From contig JAEYOP010000001.1 of the NCBI GenBank assembly GCA_023411575.1, positions 1-16,994 of the forward strand: 16,994 bases of DNA. The letters are read 5' to 3'. Position numbers and translations under genes: made by a program. The DNA is from Bacillota bacterium. Lineage in GTDB: Bacteria > Bacillota > Clostridia > Acetivibrionales > DTU013. The notes beneath the pieces are model-generated. The model did no database searches. It worked only from the letters and a program-made list of their open reading frames with translations, and was not told where the DNA came from. Of this stretch, positions 1 to 6,907 are shown in pieces (the stretch's first letter is position 1; every line of letters starts with the position of its first letter).

Positions 1-1197
1 GGCGGACAGGCCGGTCAATTCCCTTCCTTTATAATGCATATCCACAATGAAGGATTCCATGTTTTCCGCTTCATTCTGGTCGAAGAGGAAGTTTCCCATG
101 CTGTACAGGATCGGTTTGCCCTTGTAGCCCTCGATCCCCTGGAACTGGTGCGGATGATGCCCGAGAATGATATCCGCCCCGTCATCAATCAGCTTGCGCG
201 CAAAGTCCTTCTGCTCCTGCGTTACCTTGAAGCTGTCCTCCACGCCCCAGTGCAGCGAAACCACGACCAGATCGACCTGGCTTCTGAGCTTCTGGATGTC
301 TTCCCGGATGGTCTCGTATTTTCTCGGCAGGATGCCTGATTTATTTTTTTCCGCGGCATATTTCAGGTAAGGCTCTCCGGCAAAGACCAGCTCCGCCATG
401 TCGGAGGAGGCCACCATTCCGATCTTCAAGCCGTTTTTTTCGAGGATGGCGGGCTTTCTTGCTTCCTCTATGTCTTTACCGCCGCCAGCAAACAGAATAT
501 GGTTTGCGCTTAGAACGGACATGGTATCAAAAAGCCCCGTTTCATAATAATCCATCATATGATTGTTGGCAATGCTGACCAGATTGATGCCTGCGCTTGT
601 CAGCGCGCCGACCGCTTCCGGTTTGCCCTTCAATACGATTTTCCTCTTGCTGTCAAGGCCGTGGGTACTGTTGGTCAGGGGGGATTCCAGGTTTGCAAAA
701 ACCACGTCCCCTTGCCTCAGAATGGAAGATACGCCGCTGAAGGCACTCTCGTAGCCGCCGTTCTTGCGCAGCCTCATTCCAACGCCCCTCCCCAGCATAA
801 TATCTCCAACTGCGATAAAGCGAAGCGACGGCTCTGCCGCCGGCTGGCTAATTGCCGATGCTGTTTGTGCGGATGCCGTGCCTGCTGCCTCCGTGGTGCC
901 GGCAGTTACCGCGCTGCCGGAGGCTGCCGCACCCTGCTCTTGTGCCGTTATTTGCTGCTCCGCTGTTCCCTGTCCTGCAGCGATCTCCTGCCCTGCGTCC
1001 GTACTCTGGCCTTCAGCAGTACTCTGCTCCGTAGCCGTGCTTTCTTGCGCCGCTGTCCCGCCGTCTCCTTCTGCTTGATTCATCTGTGCCATCGCCTCTG
1101 CGGACCGGCTCGCCGAATTATATTCCGCAACCGCGTACGCGCCCGCGGCAACAAGCACTATAGCCAATATAAGCAATATTGCCGTTTTCGGTTTCAT
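1..1197 (-). CDS. CapA-family (PGA_cap) metallophosphatase-like exported protein, C-terminus cut by window edge
   Basis: I translated this minus-strand frame directly; it stays open for 399 codons to the left edge, so the C-terminus is missing. Residues 5-24 form a single hydrophobic N-terminal segment after two Lys, suggesting a membrane anchor or uncleaved signal. Residues about 38-123 are a low-complexity linker rich in Ala, Gln, Thr, Glu and Gly. The CapA/PGA_cap domain starts near 125 and shows GDIMLGRG (131-138), NLESPLT (169-175), ANNHMMDYY (210-218), SLHWG (314-318), GHHPHQFQG (346-354) and YSMGNFLFD (365-373), the expected metal-site signatures. Family members are linked to poly-gamma-glutamate or capsule synthesis, but many clostridial copies have no known substrate and no capBC genes are visible here. 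The start is set by GGGGAG about 7 nt before the ATG. The gene has its own promoter and follows the ydeI terminator, so it is probably transcribed separately. Confidence 0.9.
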   Translation of the reverse strand, partial: MKPKTAILLILAIVLVAAGAYAVAEYNSASRSAEAMAQMNQAEGDGGTAAQESTATEQSTAEGQSTDAGQEIAAGQGTAEQQITAQEQGAAASGSAVTAGTTEAAGTASAQTASAISQPAAEPSLRFIAVGDIMLGRGVGMRLRKNGGYESAFSGVSSILRQGDVVFANLESPLTNSTHGLDSKRKIVLKGKPEAVGALTSAGINLVSIANNHMMDYYETGLFDTMSVLSANHILFAGGGKDIEEARKPAILEKNGLKIGMVASSDMAELVFAGEPYLKYAAEKNKSGILPRKYETIREDIQKLRSQVDLVVVSLHWGVEDSFKVTQEQKDFARKLIDDGADIILGHHPHQFQGIEGYKGKPILYSMGNFLFDQNEAENMESFIVDMHYKGRELTGLSA

Positions 1198-1237
1198 ATG
1201 GTGTCTCCCCGTACCTTATTTGTACTCCGGTGTTAAC

Positions 1238-1266
1238 ATCATACCATTTTTTATGTCTTATGTCAC
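1238..1266 (-). promoter_or_regulatory. Probable sigma-A promoter of the CapA-family gene
   Basis: Read on the minus strand, GTGACA (1266-1261, 5 of 6 to consensus) is followed by exactly 17 nt and TATGAT (1243-1238, 5 of 6). It lies about 40 nt upstream of the CapA-family start and just downstream of the ydeI terminator, so the gene can be expressed independently. Confidence 0.7.
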
Positions 1267-1283
1267 ATGATGAAACCGCCGCA

Positions 1284-1321
1284 TAAAAAACGTACCTTTC
1301 GGCAAAAGCCAAATGGTACGT
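1284..1321 (-). terminator. Rho-independent terminator after ydeI
   Basis: On the minus strand ACGTACC pairs with GGTACGT. The stem continues as TTTGGC/GCCGAA after one A-A mismatch and closes on a TTTT loop. A run of six T follows at 1290-1285. It begins 25 nt past the ydeI stop and ends the rubrerythrin-ydeI transcript before the CapA-family promoter. Confidence 0.85.
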
Positions 1322-1345
1322 CTTCGTGCGGAATATTTTTATTTT

Positions 1346-1939
1346 TTAATCCTGGAGTCCCTTCCCCGCGAGAATTTGCTGTGTATATTTTTCGATCCTT
1401 GCCTGTCGCGTTTTGGATTGTTTGGGTTCGGAAAAATAAAGGAGGTATGCCCTTTGCCGTCCCGGCGTCAATGCTTCAAAAGCGGTTTTCAAGGCAGGAT
1501 TTTCCTCGAATTTGCTTTGCAGTTCTTCCGGAACCGTGAATTCCGTATTCTTTTTGAAATTCACTTCCAGACCCGCTTTTTCAACTTCGACGGCTTCACG
1601 GACATAGTCCTTCAAAACGGCTTCCATCGCAGCGATTTCTCCCGCATTGGTGAACCGGACCTGCCGCCCCGCCTGTACATTCTCCGTCTGCTGGACCAAA
1701 ATGCCGTGGGCGTCGCGCAGCAAGGCGCCTTTGACAAACAGGATCGCACAGTATTCCTTAAATCCATGGATCAAAGCGATATTGTTCTTCTGGAATGTGT
1801 AGCATGGAACGCCCCATTTCAGTTTTTCGGTCAGCTCGCAGTCCAGAAGGATCTCTCTCAGCTTCTCGAATTCTTCCCGCCATTTTGGGGTTTTGCTTAA
1901 AAATTCATCCACCTTGGGATTCATTTCGCTCTTTGCCAT
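1346..1939 (-). CDS. YdeI/OmpD-associated family protein (DUF1801 plus OmdA-like C-terminus)
   Basis: The 197-residue protein has the two-part layout of Bacillus YdeI-like proteins. An N-terminal DUF1801/YdhG-like fold (about 1-115) carries the typical LKWGVPCYTF stretch at 41-50 and a later KGALLRDAHGIL. A C-terminal OmdA-type helical segment follows (about 133-197: VPEEL, then ALTPGRQRAYLLYFSEPKQ, then TRQARIEKY). Pfam calls the latter bacteriocin-protection, YdeI or OmpD-associated, but the biochemical role is unknown; the fold resembles frataxin-like domains, and that comparison is from family knowledge. It is predicted cytoplasmic with no signal peptide. The purine-rich GGGGGAAGG lies 9 nt before the ATG. 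It starts 50 nt after the rubrerythrin stop on the same strand with no terminator between, so co-transcription is likely. Confidence 0.85.
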   Translation of the reverse strand: MAKSEMNPKVDEFLSKTPKWREEFEKLREILLDCELTEKLKWGVPCYTFQKNNIALIHGFKEYCAILFVKGALLRDAHGILVQQTENVQAGRQVRFTNAGEIAAMEAVLKDYVREAVEVEKAGLEVNFKKNTEFTVPEELQSKFEENPALKTAFEALTPGRQRAYLLYFSEPKQSKTRQARIEKYTQQILAGKGLQD

Positions 1940-1989
1940 TCAGGAACACCTTCCCCCTTTTCCGGCAAGCCGACAGTCAAGAGGCCATC

Positions 1990-2583
1990 CTAATAATTTT
2001 CCCTAAACAGTTCAAAATATGCTTGCGGATGCAGGCAGGCCGGGCATTTTTCCGGGGCGCTCGCGCCTTCGTGAACATAGCCGCAGTTCCTGCAGATCCA
2101 GAACGTGGACTCCTTCTTGTTGAAAACCGTTCCTTCGTGAACGTTTTTGTAAAGCTTCAGATATCTGGCTTCATGCCGCTGCTCTACTTTCAGTATCATT
2201 TTAAAAGCCGCCGCCACTTCCGGGAAGCCTTCCTCCTCGGCAATCCTGGCAAACTCGGGGTATAGCGCCGACCATTCTTCATTTTCCCCCGCCGCCGCAT
2301 ATTTCAGATTGTCCAGGGTGGTTCCCATAGCCAGCGGATAAGTCGCCGCTATGTCGATATCCGCCGGAATCTCGCCGTTCATGCCTTCCAGTGCAAGCTT
2401 GAAAAACCGCTTGGCATGTTCCTTTTCATTGTCGGCCGTTTCGGTAAAAATGGCCTCAATCTGCTTGTACCCTTCCTTGCCGGCAATGGATGCATAGTAG
2501 GTATACCTGTTTCTCGCCTGGGATTCCCCCGCAAAGGCTTTCATTAGATTTTCCAGTGTCTTGGTTCCTTTTAAACAATTCAT
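1990..2583 (-). CDS. rbr: Rubrerythrin
   Basis: This 197-residue protein is a standard-length rubrerythrin, a cytoplasmic non-haem iron peroxidase that reduces hydrogen peroxide with electrons from rubredoxin or NAD(P)H-dependent partners in anaerobes. The four-helix ferritin-like domain supplies the diiron ligands: E20, E53 and H56 (ExxH), E100 and E103 (ExxE), E134 and H137 (ExxH). The C-terminal rubredoxin-like domain has C164/C167 and C180/C183 for a single Fe(SCys)4 site. All expected ligands are present, so it should be active. GGAGG sits 6 nt before the ATG. It is divergent from the ymaF gene and probably leads a transcript with ydeI. I found no convincing PerR box or promoter in its AT-rich upstream region. 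Confidence 0.96.
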   Translation of the reverse strand: MNCLKGTKTLENLMKAFAGESQARNRYTYYASIAGKEGYKQIEAIFTETADNEKEHAKRFFKLALEGMNGEIPADIDIAATYPLAMGTTLDNLKYAAAGENEEWSALYPEFARIAEEEGFPEVAAAFKMILKVEQRHEARYLKLYKNVHEGTVFNKKESTFWICRNCGYVHEGASAPEKCPACLHPQAYFELFRENY

Positions 2584-2793
2584 ACTTTCCTCCGCTCATT
2601 ACCTTATTTTTTCAAAACTATTTTTACCACTTCACCGAAAAAGTTAACACCAAATTCTTAAAATTCTGTTGCAAAAAAATCGAAGCGAAGGAAGAGTTCT
2701 TTTTTGCATTATCTTTATTTTACAAAAAATTCATCTAATAAATTGCGGCATTGTGCAGAACATAAAGAAAGAACTGCAAAATGGGAGGTTCCT
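2584..2793. other. AT-rich divergent intergenic region between rbr and ymaF
   Basis: These 210 bp hold the ribosome binding sites of both divergent genes (GGAGG for rbr, GGGAGG for ymaF). I could not fit a good -35/-10 pair on either strand, although several AT-rich hexamers exist. A 9-nt inverted repeat with one mismatch (ATTGTGCAG at 2750-2758, CTGCAAAAT at 2774-2782) abuts the ymaF Shine-Dalgarno sequence. No small gene or RNA is recognisable. Confidence 0.5.
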
Positions 2794-3114
2794 ATGAAGT
2801 TTCACCTGCACAAATACCGGATTGAATGCCAGTGCACACAAGGCCACTGCCACCGGATTACCGGCTATGCCGGCAACATGATCGGGTTCGGAAGCTTCCA
2901 TTTTCATTTTTATTACGGCGTTTCTTCCTATGATAATCATACCCACTATTTCAGCGGCATGACCGGCATGCCGGTCAAAACGGAGAACGGACACGTTCAC
3001 CGGATGGAGGGTTTTTTGGAGAGCAACGGCCGGCACGAGCATGAATTCAAGGGATACACCTTCGAGGATATTTCCTATTTCTCAACGAAGCAGGCGGTCA
3101 GCTTCGGCCGCTGA
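2794..3114 (+). CDS. ymaF: YmaF-family histidine-rich small protein
   Basis: The 106-residue product matches the YmaF family (named for Bacillus subtilis YmaF), which consists of short repeats with regularly spaced His. Visible units include QGHCHRITGYAG, FHFHFYYG, NHTHYFSGMTGMPV, NGHVHRMEGF and GRHEHEFKGY. The paired HxH motifs suggest metal binding, but no function has been shown that I know of. No signal peptide or membrane segment is present. The ATG at 2794 is chosen over an upstream in-frame ATG at 2704 because GGGAGG ends 5 nt before it and the family homology begins there; the 30 extra upstream residues look like translated leader. It lies on the plus strand between divergent rbr and glnN, and a terminator follows 127 nt after its stop. 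Confidence 0.85.
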   Translation: MKFHLHKYRIECQCTQGHCHRITGYAGNMIGFGSFHFHFYYGVSSYDNHTHYFSGMTGMPVKTENGHVHRMEGFLESNGRHEHEFKGYTFEDISYFSTKQAVSFGR

Positions 3115-3191
3115 AGCCCTTTACAAACTCCCGTAAAATTCGGCCTCGTAAAATTTGTGAAATCAATTTTTGAAATTTTTTCATTTACATC

Positions 3192-3223
3192 TTGCATTTT
3201 TGGAGCAAAACGATTATTATAAT
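3192..3223 (+). promoter_or_regulatory. Probable promoter upstream of glnN
   Basis: A perfect TATAAT lies at 3218-3223. The upstream TTGCAT at 3192-3197 is 20 nt from it, or 17 nt from the overlapping TATTAT at 3215-3220, so the exact hexamer pair is uncertain. Transcription would start near 3230, about 100 nt before glnN and only about 10 nt before the terminator hairpin at 3241. Confidence 0.55.
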
Positions 3224-3240
3224 GGGTAATAAGATGAACG

Positions 3241-3280
3241 AAGGCGTTTCAAATTTTATTTGATGCGCCTTTTTTTATTT
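3241..3280 (+). terminator. Intrinsic terminator between the 3192-3223 promoter and glnN
   Basis: The arm at 3241-3253 (AAGGCGTTTCAAA) pairs with 3259-3271 (TTTGATGCGCCTT), with one U-G wobble and one U-U mismatch, closing on a 5-nt loop, and is followed by a T-rich tract to 3280. It may simply end ymaF transcription, or act as an attenuator for glnN, or end a very short RNA made from the promoter just upstream. Confidence 0.75.
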
Positions 3281-3330
3281 GCCTGAAAGATTTTGCAATC
3301 TAATCTTAAAATAAGGAAAGGTGAAAATGT

Positions 3331-5424
3331 ATGAGCAACATTACAGAAATTTTCGGTTCAAACGTATTTAACGATGCGGTCATGAAGGAACGTCTTCCGA
3401 AAGCCACGTATAAAGCGATAAAGAAGACGATAGACGAAGGTCTTCCGCTTGACCCGACAGTAGCCGAGGTTGTGGCCAATGTCATGAAGGAATGGGCCAT
3501 CGAAAAGGGCGCCACCCACTACACCCACTGGTTCCAGCCAATGACCGGCATCACCGCCGAGAAGCACGACTCGTTCATCAGCCCCACCAGCGACGGCAAA
3601 GTCATCATGGAATTCTCCGGCAAGGAGCTTATCAAGGGCGAACCGGATGCCTCCTCCTTCCCTTCCGGCGGCTTGAGAGCCACTTTTGAAGCCAGGGGCT
3701 ATACCGCCTGGGACTGCACATCGCCCGCATTCTACAAGGACGGAATTCTCTATATTCCGACTGCTTTCTGCTCTTACACCGGCGAAGCCCTTGACAAGAA
3801 AACTCCTCTGCTGCGTTCGATGGAAGCTCTTTCAAAGCAGGCGGTCCGCATCCTGAAGCTCTTTGGAAACACTTCCAGCACGAGAGTAATCACTACCGTC
3901 GGACCGGAACAGGAATATTTCCTGGTGGACAAAAAGCTGTACGACCAGAGAAAAGACCTCATTTACACGGGCAGAACCCTCTACGGCGCGCCGGCTCCGA
4001 AGGGCCAGGAACTGGAAGACCAGTATTTTGCGTCCCTGAAGGAAAGAGTTCAGAATTTCATGAAGGAATTCAACGAAGAGCTCTGGAAGCTCGGCGTATC
4101 GGCAAAGACGCAGCATAATGAAGTTGCTCCCGCCCAGCATGAAATCGCTCCTATCTTCAGCACGACCAATATCGCGACGGATCACAACCAGATCGTCATG
4201 GATACCCTCAAGAAAGTCGCCCTCCGGCACGGCCTTGTTTGTCTGCTGCATGAAAAGCCGTTTGCAGGCGTTAACGGTTCCGGCAAGCACAACAACTGGT
4301 CCATGAGCACCAATGACGGAGCGAACCTCCTGGAGCCCGGCAAGACGCCCCATGAAAACGGCCAGTTCCTTGTATTCCTCTGCGCCATTATCAAAGCCGT
4401 TGACGAATACGCCGACCTGCTCCGGTGCTCCGCCGCAAATCCTGGAAACGACCACCGCCTCGGTGCGAATGAAGCTCCTCCGGCGATTATTTCGATCTTC
4501 CTGGGCGACCAGCTTACCGACATTCTGAAACAGATTACCAACGGCGGCGCCAAGAGCTCCATCCAGGGCGGAGAGCTCAAGATCGGTGTTACGACGCTCC
4601 CGTCGCTGCCCAAGGATACCACCGACCGGAACAGGACCTCTCCCTTCGCCTTTACCGGCAACAAGTTCGAATTCCGGATGGTTCCCTCCTCTGCTTCCAT
4701 TGCAAGGCCGAACTATACGTTGAATACCATTGTTGCGGAAGAGCTCTCCCAGATCGCCGACCGGCTTGAAAAAGCGACCGACTTCAACAAGGAAGTCCAG
4801 GCGCTCCTGAAGGAAATCGTCACAAAGCACAGCAGGATCATCTTCAACGGCAACAACTATTCCGACGAATGGGTCACCGAAGCCGAGACGAGGGGTCTGC
4901 CGAATATACGCTCCACGGTGGAAGCCGCAAAGGCCTTTATCGACGAAAAGAACATCAAGGTATTCGAGAAGCACGGCGTCTTTACAAGGGCGGAGCTGGA
5001 ATCCCGGTTTGAAATCATGCTGGAGACCTATGTCAAGGTGGTCAACATCGAGGCACAGACCATGCTGGACATGGCCAAACGCGATATCGTGCCGGCCGTT
5101 GTCAATTATGCTTCCGACCTGGCCGACTCCATCAATACGATCAAAGCCACCGGCGTTGCGGCGGACACTTCGGTCCAGGCCGAACTGCTGACAAAGGTTT
5201 CCTCCCTGCTGGCCGCATTCAGCAAAGCGGTCGTAACACTGGAAGACTCTCTTGCAAAGGCGGATTCCCTGCATGGAAGCTCTTACGATCACGCTTATTT
5301 CTTCCGCTATGATGTATTCATGAAGATGGGCGAGCTCAGAAAGATCGCCGACGAAATGGAAACCATCACCGGCGCGGATTACTGGCCGGTGCCCGTATAC
5401 GGCGATCTCCTGTTCAGAGTATAA
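3331..5424 (+). CDS. glnN: Glutamine synthetase type III (GSIII, GlnN)
   Basis: The 697-residue length fits type III glutamine synthetase (about 690-730) rather than type I (about 450). It makes glutamine from glutamate, ammonium and ATP in the cytoplasm as a large oligomer. Diagnostic stretches are SFPSGGLRATFEARGYTAWD (109-128), GPEQEYFLVD (191-200, metal-binding Glu), NEVAPAQHEIAP (263-274), HEKPFAGVNGSGKHNNWS (307-324, ATP and glutamate site with His320), RLGANEAPPAI (376-386) and DRNRTSPFAFTGNKFEFRMV (432-451). No catalytic segment is missing. AGGAAAGG lies before the ATG. The upstream region has a promoter followed by a terminator-like hairpin, so leader-level control is possible. No glnR, glnB or amt gene is visible nearby. 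A terminator follows the stop. Confidence 0.97.
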   Translation: MSNITEIFGSNVFNDAVMKERLPKATYKAIKKTIDEGLPLDPTVAEVVANVMKEWAIEKGATHYTHWFQPMTGITAEKHDSFISPTSDGKVIMEFSGKELIKGEPDASSFPSGGLRATFEARGYTAWDCTSPAFYKDGILYIPTAFCSYTGEALDKKTPLLRSMEALSKQAVRILKLFGNTSSTRVITTVGPEQEYFLVDKKLYDQRKDLIYTGRTLYGAPAPKGQELEDQYFASLKERVQNFMKEFNEELWKLGVSAKTQHNEVAPAQHEIAPIFSTTNIATDHNQIVMDTLKKVALRHGLVCLLHEKPFAGVNGSGKHNNWSMSTNDGANLLEPGKTPHENGQFLVFLCAIIKAVDEYADLLRCSAANPGNDHRLGANEAPPAIISIFLGDQLTDILKQITNGGAKSSIQGGELKIGVTTLPSLPKDTTDRNRTSPFAFTGNKFEFRMVPSSASIARPNYTLNTIVAEELSQIADRLEKATDFNKEVQALLKEIVTKHSRIIFNGNNYSDEWVTEAETRGLPNIRSTVEAAKAFIDEKNIKVFEKHGVFTRAELESRFEIMLETYVKVVNIEAQTMLDMAKRDIVPAVVNYASDLADSINTIKATGVAADTSVQAELLTKVSSLLAAFSKAVVTLEDSLAKADSLHGSSYDHAYFFRYDVFMKMGELRKIADEMETITGADYWPVPVYGDLLFRV

Positions 5425-5441
5425 TATCCCGGCACTCAGCA

Positions 5442-5481
5442 TCCCGGCGGCGCATGAAGTTTGTGCGCTCCGGGATTTTTT
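5442..5481 (+). terminator. Rho-independent terminator after glnN
   Basis: TCCCGG at 5442-5447 pairs with CCGGGA at 5470-5475, and GCGCA pairs with TGCGC inside it across a small asymmetric bulge. The loop is about 7-9 nt and six T follow. It starts 17 nt past the glnN stop. Confidence 0.88.
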
Positions 5482-5510
5482 ATTCCGGCCGCAGATCGGA
5501 AGGCCCTGCC

Positions 5511-5545
5511 AAAAAAACCTCCCCTGCAAAATCCACAGGAGAGGC
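5511..5545 (-). terminator. Rho-independent terminator of the 2-oxoacid oxidoreductase operon
   Basis: A 9-position stem pairs 5518-5526 with 5536-5544 with one C-A mismatch. On the minus strand it is followed by seven T (5517-5511). It lies about 65 nt past the gamma-subunit stop. On the plus strand a weaker TTTT follows, so it may also back up glnN termination. Confidence 0.82.
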
Positions 5546-5610
5546 TTTTCTATTCTACTTAATCTTTTTTCCGCTAGTCTTTTTGGTACTTGTTGCTCGG
5601 CGTTTGTCGC

Positions 5611-6144
5611 TTAATACTTCATGCCGATGTCCAGCGCCTTCATTTCTTCCGGGATCATATAGTGCCGCTTCTCGGGAAGGACCTTTTTCAGCGCCTTCTC
5701 GAAGAAGTCCGACGATACGACGCCGGTTTCGGCTATGAGCCTGCCGAGCATAATGATGTTGGCATAGGTCAGGTTCCCCATTTCGGAGGCTATGTTGGAC
5801 GCGGGGATTTCAAATACCTTTACATCCTTTCTTACAGGACTTCTGTTGACCAGCGAGCTGTCCACCAGAATGATTCCGCCCGGTACGATGCTGTTTTCAA
5901 ACTTGTCCAGGGACGGCCTGTTCATCGCCATCAGCGCTGTCGCGCTGTTCAGGATCGGCGATCCGATCTCCTCATTGGAGACGATGACATGGCAGTTCGA
6001 GGTGCCGCCTCTCATTTCAGGCCCATAGGAAGGCAGAAAGGAAACAAACTTGTTTTCCAGCATGCCCGCATATGCGATCAACATGCCCGCCGACTGGATT
6101 CCCTGGCCCCCGAAGCCCGAAAAAATCATATCATGCTGTGCCAT
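5611..6144 (-). CDS. 2-oxoacid:ferredoxin oxidoreductase gamma subunit (VorC/KorC type)
   Basis: The 177-residue protein is the gamma subunit of a four-subunit 2-oxoacid:ferredoxin oxidoreductase. It has the family signature GFGGQG (10-15), then FLPSYGPEMRGGTSNCHVIV (36-55 region) and an ADTLIMMN-equivalent stretch, ALMAMNRPS. In the complex this subunit helps bind coenzyme A and completes the catalytic core that releases acyl-CoA and CO2. The length is typical (about 175-190). Its Shine-Dalgarno GGAGG overlaps the end of the beta gene, with 4 nt between the genes, so the two are translationally coupled. Substrate cannot be fixed from sequence reading; annotation practice for this gene set favours 3-methyl-2-oxobutanoate (VOR) or 2-oxoglutarate (KOR). 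Confidence 0.92.
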   Translation of the reverse strand: MAQHDMIFSGFGGQGIQSAGMLIAYAGMLENKFVSFLPSYGPEMRGGTSNCHVIVSNEEIGSPILNSATALMAMNRPSLDKFENSIVPGGIILVDSSLVNRSPVRKDVKVFEIPASNIASEMGNLTYANIIMLGRLIAETGVVSSDFFEKALKKVLPEKRHYMIPEEMKALDIGMKY

Positions 6145-6148
6145 TTGC

Positions 6149-6895
6149 TTATACCTCCAGATCCTTTCCCCTGAAATTGCCGAGAGGATAATTGGGAATC
6201 ATCTTCTCTTCGATCCATTTGAGCGACTGGACCGGGTCAAGACCCCAGTTCGTCGGGCAGGTGGAAAGGATTTCTACGATCGAGAAGCCCAGACCGGCCT
6301 TCTGTACCTGGAAAGCCTTCTTGATGGCTTTTCTTGCAAGGTTGATATTCTTGATGTCATGGGTGGAAACCCTCTCTACATAAACTGCGCCCTGCAGCGT
6401 TGAAAGCATTTCACTGACCTTTACGGGGTAGCCTTCGATTTCCGGCTTCCTGCCGAAAGGAGACGTCGTGGTCACCTGCCCCAGCAGGGTCGTCGGAGCC
6501 ATTTGTCCCGAGGTCATTCCATAAATCGCATTGTTTACAAAGATCGTCGTGATTTTTTCGCCCCGGGTAGCCGCGTGAACGATCTCCGCGGTGCCGATGG
6601 CGGCGAGGTCGCCGTCGCCCTGGTAGGTGAACACGGTATTTTCCGGGTACACCCTCTTGATTCCCGTCGCAACGGCGGGAGCTCTTCCATGGGCGGCCTG
6701 CACCATGTCGCAGTTGAAATACAGGTAGTTGTTATATGCGCAGCCCACCGGAGAAACGCCGACCGTGCTGCCTTCTATGCCCAGCTCATCTATGGCTTCC
6801 GCTACCAGCCGGTGAATAATGCCGTGGGTGCAGCCCGGACAGTAGTGAAGCGGGGTATCCCTCAAAGCATGAGGTTTCTGAAATACTATAGCCAT
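6149..6895 (-). CDS. 2-oxoacid:ferredoxin oxidoreductase beta subunit (thiamine pyrophosphate-binding)
   Basis: This 248-residue subunit binds thiamine pyrophosphate and carries out decarboxylation of the 2-oxoacid. CPGCTHG near the N-terminus, GVSPVGCA, and GDGDLAAIG (93-101) with NNAIYGMTSGQ (121-131) form the TPP/magnesium motif GDGx-NN. The conserved HGRAPAVATGIKR segment is also present. I chose the second ATG (6895) because AAAGGGG lies at a proper distance from it, whereas it nearly touches the first ATG at 6901; the difference is two residues. It starts about 12 nt after the alpha stop and 4 nt before gamma. The window has no separate large pyruvate:ferredoxin oxidoreductase gene. The gene set resembles VorA/KorB-type complexes. 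Confidence 0.94.
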   Translation of the reverse strand: MAIVFQKPHALRDTPLHYCPGCTHGIIHRLVAEAIDELGIEGSTVGVSPVGCAYNNYLYFNCDMVQAAHGRAPAVATGIKRVYPENTVFTYQGDGDLAAIGTAEIVHAATRGEKITTIFVNNAIYGMTSGQMAPTTLLGQVTTTSPFGRKPEIEGYPVKVSEMLSTLQGAVYVERVSTHDIKNINLARKAIKKAFQVQKAGLGFSIVEILSTCPTNWGLDPVQSLKWIEEKMIPNYPLGNFRGKDLEV

Positions 6896-6907
6896 CGTCA
6901 TTCCCCT

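Noticed and set aside
559..1236. 225-codon plus-strand open frame opposite the CapA-family gene
   Set aside because: Cys/Arg-rich product is the mirror of the low-complexity linker on the real coding strand.
2584..2793. PerR or Fur box upstream of rubrerythrin
   Set aside because: The region is AT-rich but no sequence close to the TTATAATNATTATAA consensus was found.
3241..3301. ANTAR-type dual-hairpin antiterminator target in the glnN leader
   Set aside because: The loops do not have the six-base A1/G4 pattern and only one strong stem is present.
3832..5529. 565-codon open frame on the minus strand opposite glnN
   Set aside because: It lies antisense within a complete, motif-rich glutamine synthetase gene, has no family signature and crosses the glnN terminator; it is a compositional shadow.
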